From: Luzula sylvatica
Taxonomy: Eukaryota; Streptophyta; Magnoliopsida; Poales; Juncaceae
Assembly: GCA_946800325.1 (NCBI GenBank)
Contig: OX326956.1
Location: 44,415,552-44,479,551 of the forward strand
DNA: 64,000 bases
Direction: 5' to 3'
Shown piece by piece: positions 56,501 through 64,000 of the stretch. The position numbers were made by a program, and so were the translations under genes. The notes beneath the pieces were generated by a model. It did no database searches. It had not been told where the DNA came from and saw only the letters and a program-made list of their open reading frames with translations. Within the stretch, counting starts at the first letter, position 1; each line of letters opens with the position of its first letter.

Positions 56501-59500
56501 GCTCGAAGAGATGCCTTCTTAGAGGAGGACCGAATGCGCACAAATTTGGAACTTGATGTCGTTTATCTCTATGCGGGCTAGTGGGAGTAGAATAAATCTC
56601 GAAATAGTTCGAGATCTGGAAAATGAACATTGTACCGATGAAACTTGACACGACTTCATCAAGAGTTGATGAATACGAGTGGAACACACAAAAGAATTTT
56701 TCGTAGATCAAGTAGGCTATATCATAAGCCGGTAAATACGGATTTATCGTTGCTTATGACGATAGATCGAAATCATATGGTGATACGATATCCTACAAGG
56801 ATGCTATGAAAATTAACGGTTTCACATGGCAAGGTGTCATGAAATCTGAGATTCGATCGGTGTAAATTATCAAGTTTAGAACTTGATTTCATTACTTTCA
56901 GGGTTAGACCCGTGAAATGTGAATGGATTTTCAAGGTGAAGAACCTACATGGATAGGAAGTTGCATATATGCAAAGCGAGGCTCGTAGCGAAGAGTTTCA
57001 AGTAATTCATAGTTGGACTATGAAGAAACGTTTTCGCATGTTGCCATGCTTTCACATTCTCGAAATTCTGCTTACCATGGTCGCATATTATGACTATGTG
57101 ATGTGGCAACATGGATGTCAAAACCGAATTTCTTGACAGAAATTTTATGAAAGGATGTGTACTTGACACAACCTTACAGTTTTGTCGATTCATAAGAATC
57201 GGGGATAGGATATGCACGCTTTAACGATCCATATGATGGACTATAAAAAGCTTCTCGGAATTGGAATATTCGTTTTGACGAAGTTATAAACTGTTATAAC
57301 ATTGTCGAAACAAATGGAAACTTTGTGTACACATGAAGGTTGGTGGGAGCCGCGTTATATTTCTTGTAACGACACACAATTTAGGCGAGACCGCTTATGA
57401 ATTAAGCGTGAAGATCTATAGGATAGATCTAAGAAGTTCCTCGTTCTATATTATAGCACGTATATCGACATATTGTTGAAAATGGTTTTCAACATATAAC
57501 TCCTTGGCGGAGTTAAATCGAAATGTCGAATGACAGAAATTTTCTACGGCTCGATGTGAGACATCAAGTAGGGCGGAAAATAATAATATGATGGTTTACA
57601 TTTGATGTGAGGATCTATTATATCTGTCATGATATGTATGTGGCTATACATCGTACACATAGAGCGTCTAGTTCACTATCAATAAAATCCATGGGAATCA
57701 CACGAGTTTGAATGTAATGCGATTACATGAGACTAACTCTTGTGAATGTATAATGGTTATACATATATATACATAATGGTTATGTATCTTTAAACCCATC
57801 GGGATTTGTATTGATAGCGGTGAATGTTATCCTTGAATACTTTGCAAAAAAATTCAGGATTTTATTTTATCTATAATGATGTGGAAGACGTGTTGGTTAT
57901 AAAGAGTTATAACAACAACAGTTTCCAAATATGGCACGTCTAAATATGTAGCACGACTTTCGATCACAAAGTGTGTACATGTTTTGCTTAAACGAAAACA
58001 CGGTTATGTGGAAAGGTTCCACAAGACCAATAATTTATGATTCTATTTACGGAGGCGAGTATATTGTGGTTATTAATCACAAAAGGAAGCAGTATGGATC
58101 AAGGATACATGACCAAACTCGAGTAGTCACGAGTTATCGGATTTATGGTTGTGTATTGCGTGAGACGCAATAGTACAAGCCAAAAATGCCGAGGTCACAA
58201 CCACTTCTAGATAATACTCGGAAATTTCATTTGATCCATGAAATTTTATGAAAGATGTGATCATAGGTATTGGAAATGTTCCAAACCTTAAGAAGATTAA
58301 CACTAGCGGCAACGTGTGGAACCGTTTACAAAACCGCTCTCTCTAGTCGCGCGTGACAATCATGCGATGACTATGGGTATGGAGATACCTAGAGGAGGAA
58401 GAAGAGAGTAGAGTGTAGTTATCTAATACGATAGTCCTCGCAGGTTATGGGTATGGAGATACCCATAGGTAAACGTTGTATCACCCAAATACTTAATCCG
58501 TATGAATGCATCCCTCTTAAATTAATATGCATTCACCTTATATGAAAATTGTGTGCGGGTTGTGCAATTTGATTACATGAACCCTGATTTGAACTTGTGT
58601 GGACGTCGACATAATTGAGGATTATGTGCAGCGAAACCGTCACACTTAAAGTTTCATTTCTAAACATCCCTATTCATGATTCAGTTTGCTTAAGAGTGAA
58701 GCATTTACATTATCAGATAATAGACTGAACATGTACACTAGTACGTTAGCCGAGGAGATGATTATGTTTTGCTAATCATAGGACAAAGGTGTTTGTCGAA
58801 TCGGGAACGTAGATATATGCTAGGTGACATATATTGGATATGACCGAAGCCGCGAGACCATGACATGGTTTAGTCATTATGGATGGACTCGCGACGAGTA
58901 GGGTATTAGGTTCTTCATACTTGAGGGGACCATTGATTGCGTTACGTGCGTAACACAATGCTTTGATATGACCTTACGCTCACCGTAACAGGGAGTTAAA
59001 ACGGTCATCATTGGGTATTGTCCGAAACACGGAATTCAATGTGAGTCTCCAAGATAGGAATTGTTTATTCCGAAAGGAAGAGATATCTCTTTGGCCACTC
59101 GATGAATTGATTAACGAAAACCATGGCCATGGTCAATGATATTAACGGTTAATATCGATTGAATTTGTTAAATCAGTTCGGAAACGAGGAATAAGTATAG
59201 TTAATCAAAATATAAGGATGACTACCACCATGCCTTTTGATTAACGGATATCGCTAACAAGAGAACTAATAACCGCTATTCGAGATAGGCACAATGATCA
59301 CAATCATTTTTCGTGTTAACATGGGTAGCCATGATGGAGTGACTAGATCCCGCTCATGGGCTTGTAGTGCTTTGGAAACAGCCTATTGCCATCGTTAACC
59401 GAACCTACCTGGTCACACAACGAGTCGTACTAAGTCGGGCTTGATTATAAAGTTGGCACATAAGATGTGCGTAGGTTGGTATTTGATACGCGAGCTATAT

Positions 59501-59568
59501 TCTCTAAAATCGTGCATATTGGATATGCATGAGTACCTTTTAGGTAGATCTGAAATTGAGTGGGAGAC
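53575..59568 (+). pseudogene. Decayed internal region of A5
   Basis: It lacks any long frame. The gag start analogue is at about 54935 (MFSSNTKYIDEI), the pre-integrase text near 55520-55700, RT near 56860-57440 and RNase H near 57830-58330. RT jumps from the FLV codons directly to the codons for DLGE-like text (about 57360-57395), so the YVDD segment is missing as in A1 and A3. The frameshift in the RIYRDRSKR codons is also shared. The leader 53824-54225 is a captured piece of U3. PPT GTGGGAGAC precedes 59569. Confidence 0.82.
53824..54225 (+). repeat. U3 fragment of a family-A LTR inside the A5 leader
   Basis: The text from AAACAGTGAGTAAAACTAAG to CATTTTGGCCTATCTTTATC follows the U3 of family-A LTRs (compare 30-425 and 32820-33230) in the same orientation. 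It lacks both the LTR start and the TATA box. It replaces the GC-rich leader block of A1 and A3. Confidence 0.75.
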
Positions 59569-60601
59569 TGAAGGAAATACAGTTTCAGGATCAACCGTAA
59601 AAGTGTACACAAGGATAAACGAATGTAGGCGTACATTCGTGGTCATATCTTTCAGTAGGAAAATCCAATTTGAATGGTTCAAATTGGGTTAGATAGATAA
59701 TAAGATTATCTACAACCTTCATATAGAAATATATTTCATATGAACGAAGTATCAGTGTCGTTTCTATGAAATACCGAAAGGGTGCAATAGTATGACATAC
59801 AGTTAGTAAAACAGTCATAACTTTTGCATACGAACTCCAATTGGGCCAGGCCAAATAGGGTTGGGTAGATAATAAGATTATCTACAACTTTCGTGTAGGT
59901 TGATTTTCCGTCAGAGGAATTTACCAATTTCGTATGGACAGAATACTGGACAGATTCATGCAACTTTCTGTGTGAAAGAGTGTATATTGGATATACATGT
60001 CTTTTGGCCAATCCTAATCCTATATGATATAAATAGGATATTTCTCTCTCTTCAGTTATGTGAATTCATTCAAAATATTCAGAATATTCCAGAAATATTG
60101 AGAGACATTTTTCTATTGAGTGAAAGGGTGTAAAGAGAGAGAACCGAGAAAAACAGTTTTTCCGGAGAAGAGATTCAATCGATCAAGCAAGTTTGCCGGT
60201 GCATCGTCTAGGCAGGTGCATCCGCGACCGACGAATCCCGACTCACGATGGATACAAGTAGAGGAGCGACACTTGTGGCTCTTTGATTGTGATCAACTCG
60301 AGGGAGAGAAAGAACGGTTAAAGACGGTGGAAGCGCTTGGACGTGGAACGCACGGAGACAACTGGAGGATCGTCAAGACGGTGGGAGACGTGTTGTATGG
60401 GACGCACGTGCTAGTCACCAACGTGACCGGAGAAAGAAGGAAGAGCGATCAACCCTTCGTGCGTGATCAATTTCACGCTGGTAATCGTCTATCCTTCTAT
60501 TGTATCGTACCCTCGAAGTCATGGCGTGATCTTGGATTTAGGGAACCGGACCGGTTCTTCATATCCGCTGCGCGGGCCCGGGATCGGGTGAATTCCCAAC
60601 A
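59569..60601 (+). repeat. 3' LTR of A5 (1033 bp)
   Basis: It begins TGAAGGAAATACAG after a purine tract and ends GAATTCCCAACA. It has a CCAAT-like GGCCAATCC (about 60006) and TATAAATA at 60028-60035. U3 carries no palindrome cluster, unlike the solo LTR at 8247-9350. Confidence 0.92.
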
Positions 60602-61534
60602 TATAAATGTCTTGACTTAATCTCTCATAAGGTCTATATATCTCGAAATGTTATTTTTGAAGAACAAACATTTCCTCTCTTGTCACCTTCTTCTCACACA
60701 AATATTACTTCATCTTCACTCACCAATTCATCTCTCTCCATTATTCAACCTACTTCTACTGCAGATCTTCCTGCCTCTTTCATTCCCACACCATATCTTC
60801 CTCATTCATCACCTCCAGTAGATCTTCCGCAATCTACTGCATCCTCTATTCCTCTCTCATCTCACCCTATGACTACATGCAGCAAAACACACTCTCTCAA
60901 GCCTATCAAAAAACCTGATTTTGTGACTTACTCGACTACACTCATCAATTTTGAACCTACCTGCTACTCACAAGCCATCCAGCATGAATCATGGAGAACT
61001 GCCATGGCTCAGGAAATCAATGCCTTGCTCTCTAATGGCACGTGGGTTCTGGTTCCTCGACCTTCTACCAAATCTCCAATTCACTGCAAATGGATATATT
61101 GTATTAAAAGAAAGGCTGATGGTTATATTGATCGTTTTAAAGCCAGATTTGTTGCCAATGGCTTCACTCAGGAATATGGACTGGATTATGCTGAAACTTT
61201 CAGTCCAGTCATCAAACCGACTACAATTCGGTTAGTTTTATCATTAGCAGTATCAAATCAATGGCCTCTCAAACAGCTCGACATCAACAATGCCTTCTTA
61301 AATGGAGATCTTCAAGAAACTGTGTTCATGGAGCAACCTCAGGGTTTTAAAGACTCTCAATTTCCTGATCATGTTTGTTTACTCAAGAAAGCCTTATATG
61401 GTCTTAAACAGGCACCTCGAGCTTGGTTTCATAAACTCAGTGTTGTTCTTCAATCTCTTGGATTCCATGCTTCTCTTGCTGACACATCTCTATATTCATC
61501 AGATCCAATTCTACTTCTCTCACACTCATCTTAG
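60602..61534 (+). pseudogene. Copia G integrase end, linker and RT
   Basis: The frame is open from the A5 border: YKCLDLISHKVYISRNVIF is the end of the integrase region, followed by a long S/T/P-rich linker. RT follows with WRTAMAQEINALLSNGTW, HCKWIYCIKRKADGYIDRFK, ARFVANGFTQEYGLDYAETF, SPVIKPTTIRLVLSLAV, LKQLDINNAFLNGDL and KALYGLKQAPRAWF. These motifs are all well kept. A frameshift near 61520 separates them from VYVDDIIITG. It resembles Ale/Retrofit-type copia elements; the lineage is a guess. Confidence 0.88.
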
Positions 61535-62452
61535 TCTATGTTGATGACATAATTATCACTGGCAATAACTCCACTGAAATTCAATCACTATCACTCAACT
61601 TAATTAGTACTTTTCTCTCAAAGATCTCGGTAATTTACACTACTTTCTGGGTATTCAATGTCAATCTCATCCTAAGGGTATTCTACTCAATCAATCTCAG
61701 TATATTCAACAACTAATCATTCGTGCCAAAATGAACAATGCCGATTCAGTTTCAACTCCTATCTCTTCTACTGAAATCCTCTCCAAATCCACTGGTGATC
61801 TCATCACTGATCCTACTCTCTACAGAAGCATAGTAGGAGGGCTCCAGTATGCCACATTGAGTAGACCCGATATAGCCTTTGTTGTAAATAAAGCGAGCCA
61901 ATTCATGCATACACCACGAGAATCTCACTGGTCACTTGTTAAAAGAATTCTACGCTATCTCAATGGAACTCTCTCTCATGGCCTTCTGATCTCCAAATCT
62001 TCTGATCAAACCCTCATCATTTATTCAGATGCAGACTGGGCCGGTTGTGTGGATGATCGACGCTCCACGACTGGTTACTGTGTTTATCTCGGTCCCAATC
62101 TCATCTCCTGGTCTTCAAAAAAACAGCCAACAGTTTCGAGATCCTCAACAGAAGCTGAATACAAAGCCTTGGCGTTAGCTACTTCTGAAGCTATGTGGCT
62201 TGAATATGTACTGCAAGAATTCACATGTCCTCTTCAGCTCCACCAATTCTATACTGTGACAATATCGGAGCCACGTATCTTGCTTCTAATCCCATTTTTC
62301 ATGCACGAACAAAGCATATTGAAATAGACTATCACTTTGTTCGAGAAAGGATCGCACACAAGAAGCTCATTGTACAATTCTTATGTTCTGCGGATCAAAT
62401 TGCAGATGCTTTAACCAAAGGATTGGCTGTTAGCAGAAAGATATTCCACTGA
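61535..62452 (+). pseudogene. Copia G RT C-terminus and RNase H
   Basis: YVDDIIITGNNSTEIQSLS follows in another frame, with a further frame change near 61615. LGIQCQSHPKGILLNQSQYI leads to the frame 61731-62327 with DPTLYRSIVGGLQYATLSRP, DADWAGCVDDRRSTTGYCV and STEAEYKALALATSEAMW. A last frameshift near 62250 leads to YCDNIGATYLASNPIFHART, KHIEIDYHFVRER and ADALTKGL. All RNase H landmarks are present, so only about three frameshifts separate this part from a complete reading. Confidence 0.88.
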
Positions 62453-62800
62453 AGATCTTCCGCTGAAATTTATTCAACGAACTAAACTAACTCCAGCAAT
62501 TAATCTCTATACTGGGCTTTTACTATATGGGCTTTAGTGCTTTATTACTCTTGGGCTAAGTTTTGTAATTAGTTAAAGATAAGGTTAGTTAGTTCATGTA
62601 TTAAGTGTGCTTAAGAATAATGTAATTCAGTTTTAGATAAGTGGTCAGGATTAGATTAGTATAAAGTATAAATAGTGATCAATGCTGTAATCAATCGTCA
62701 AGAAAAATTAATCATAGACTTAATCATTTTCACAACTCTTCTTCTTCAATCAATCTTCTTAATAGTTCAATTAATCTTTTTAATTACAATACTTAAGTTC
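62453..62800 (+). repeat. Probable 3' end and LTR region of G (ends uncertain)
   Basis: AT-rich DNA follows the stop of RNase H and holds a TATAAATAG box at about 62666. I could not fix a purine tract or TG/CA ends, and no second LTR is in the window. Confidence 0.4.
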
Positions 62801-63317
62801 TAATACTTGGTAATGAAAAGGAATGAGTGGATATCAAAAAAAAAAAAAAAAAATCAAATTTTACAATTGGAATAATCAAATCTATAAAATATAACCACAA
62901 ATAAATCACTTCTTCAATCACTACGAAGTGTCTCTCAAAACATTGAAATCGTAACAAACAAAAAGTCACACATAAAAGCCAAAGAGAAATCCTTCCTTTT
63001 TCGCACACACATTGAACTGGGAGACAGTGGTACTAGGTCACGTACTCAGAGCATATGCATAAAATAGGACGTCTTGTTGGACTGCAAAGAGTAGAAAATA
63101 AATTAGATGAACAATTTTCAGAAACTAATTAGCAATCATGAGCATCAGTCAGATAATATACTTGTTTATATGAACAGCAATACTAAACTTTGTCTTGAAC
63201 ATTGACGAGTTGATGAAAGTTACCAAATAAATATACATCTATTGTTCTAAACTTCCACAAAAACAAAATCGAATTTCGTTGACAGACAGAATGATTATAG
63301 ATTACATATATACCTTT
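62801..63317. other. AT-rich flank of the kinase gene, no gene seen
   Basis: It contains an A18 run at 62836-62853 and no retroelement motif. On the reverse strand it lies downstream of the kinase stop codon and may include its 3' untranslated region. Confidence 0.45.
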
Positions 63318-63620
63318 TCAGTACGGACGGGAAGCAACTAACTCCATGGACTCGATCTCTGTCCATACTTTAGTTGCTAGATCTGGTCGTTCATCTCTAA
63401 CTATATGACTGCAGTGCAGCCCTAATCGTGCCATCTTATCAGCTGCTTCTAAAGGCCACTCTGCCCAAGCATCCGCCACCTCATTTAATGTTCCGCTTTT
63501 GAGTGCGTCCTCAATCAACTTTCTTACATACATCGGTTCTTTACTAGTAATTAATTGTAGCAACACGATACCAAAAGCGTAGACATCACAGTGGGTAGTT
63601 AGTTCACCGCTCTGTAGGTA

Positions 63621-63629
63621 CTCGGGGGC
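63621..63629. other. 9-bp target duplication of the MITE (CTCGGGGGC)
   Basis: CTCGGGGGC at 63621-63629 recurs at 63874-63882. Nine bases is the usual length for Mutator-like transposition. Confidence 0.92.
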
Positions 63630-63873
63630 GAGTGCGGTTTCTCTGTGGCCGCACAGTGGCAGCCACTTGTGAAACCGCCGACGTGGCTTCGTTTTATTGG
63701 TCAAAACAATGAATTTTGCACATAAACCCCTAATTTATATAAATTAACTGTCTAGAGGATTCCGAAAAAGTAGGGGTTTATATGAAAAATATATTGTTTT
63801 GACCAATGAAACAAAGCCACGTCGGCGGTTTCACAAGTGGCTGCCACTGTGCGGCCACAGAGAAACCGCACTC
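63630..63873. mobile_element. 244-bp Mutator-like MITE in the kinase gene
   Basis: The terminal inverted repeats begin GAGTGCGGTTTCTCTGTGGC and stay similar for about 100 bp, leaving a short AT-rich centre. A perfect 9-bp target duplication flanks it. There is no coding capacity. Long terminal inverted repeats plus 9-bp duplication define it as a non-autonomous MULE-type element. Confidence 0.9.
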
Positions 63874-64000
63874 CTCGGGGGCAGTGTAGGGAACTGTACC
63901 CTTTGGCATATTTGTTGTGTGGTGGGGTGTAATGGTTCTGTCGGTCAGCTTTAACTGCCGACAAATCCCAAAATCACTTAACTTGCATGTATAGTTTGCA

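Larger units (their letters stand above)
53400..60601 (+). mobile_element. Element A5 (family A), 5' LTR cut by B
   Basis: It comprises a 5' LTR remnant 53400-53561, a primer binding site, about 6 kb of decayed internal DNA and a full 3' LTR 59569-60601. It is the closest in structure to A1 and A3. On the right it interrupts copia G, whose reading starts at 60602. Confidence 0.88.
63318..64000 (-). pseudogene. Protein kinase C-terminal region (U-box/RLCK type), split by a MITE
   Basis: From the window edge the reverse strand reads CKLSDFGICRQLKL (DFG loop, 63940-63985), GTVPYTAPEY (activation segment, at the insertion), TTHCDVYAFGIVLLQLITSK (subdomain IX), then EWPLEAADKMARLGLHC and RDERPDL, ending SRPY at the stop 63318-63320. 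This matches the kinase domain end of plant U-box protein kinases. The 244-bp MITE at 63630-63873 splits the APE motif codons. Leaving out the MITE and one duplicate gives a continuous frame. The N-terminal part is outside the window, so overall integrity is unknown. Confidence 0.82.

Noticed and set aside
62836..62853. A18 run considered as the poly(A) tail of a LINE or SINE
   Set aside because: No endonuclease, RT or SINE promoter box precedes it on either strand, and no target duplication was found around it.

Overview
The window is plant nuclear DNA and almost all of it is nested LTR retrotransposons. The evidence is the primer binding sites complementary to initiator tRNA-Met, Ty1/copia gag-pol domains in the order gag-PR-INT-RT-RNase H, Ty3-type LTRs ending GGGGTGYSACA, miniature inverted-repeat elements, and at the right edge a plant protein-kinase gene fragment. 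The species cannot be named from the sequence; a flowering plant with a repeat-rich genome fits. I found no intact host gene, rRNA, tRNA gene or CRISPR array.

I label the elements A to G. Left block: A1 (+, 1-6762) sits in a reverse-strand remnant A2 (6763-7914, carrying a MITE). A2 in turn sits in an old reverse-strand copia E (7915-8001 and 17036-21520). E is also interrupted by a complete reverse-strand copia D (8002-17035, TSD CCATC) and by a solo LTR of family B (17488-18894, TSD TAACG). D itself carries a solo family-A LTR (8247-9350, TSD CCATT) and a deleted Ty3-type element (12598-15925, TSD ATTTG). A stretch of about 1.5 kb (21521-23066) is the only left-side DNA that does not look like a retroelement.

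Middle block: reverse-strand copia C (23067-24131 and 40724-42098) is split by F (+, 24131-40723), the best coding relative of family A. F is interrupted in its reverse transcriptase by A3 (28782-37661), which carries another solo A LTR (32649-33790, TSD GAAAG). C is cut on its other side by a Ty3-type LTR (42099-43901).

Right block: element B occupies 44128-53399 as partial-internal / LTR / internal / LTR, with a 2.7-kb near-identical repeat at an offset of 6555 bp. B has a 782-codon gag and a second ORF resembling the putative plant transposon protein family, but no pol. B abuts A5 (53400-60601), which sits in a fairly well preserved copia G (60602-62452). The last kilobase holds the C-terminal part of a U-box-type protein kinase gene on the reverse strand, split by a 244-bp Mutator-like MITE with a 9-bp target duplication.

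Three observations stand out. (1) Several LTR families carry clusters of 14-18 bp palindromes with family-specific cores (CGTCATGACG, CGTTCGAACG, GGTTAGTTCCAACTAACC) in U3 upstream of the TATA box or in untranslated internal DNA. (2) The A copies share the same loss of the RT YVDD segment, so the family appears to have multiplied after losing coding capacity, with F-like elements as possible helpers. (3) B is a young pol-less gag element in a shared-LTR tandem, whose two ORF2 copies are damaged in complementary ways.
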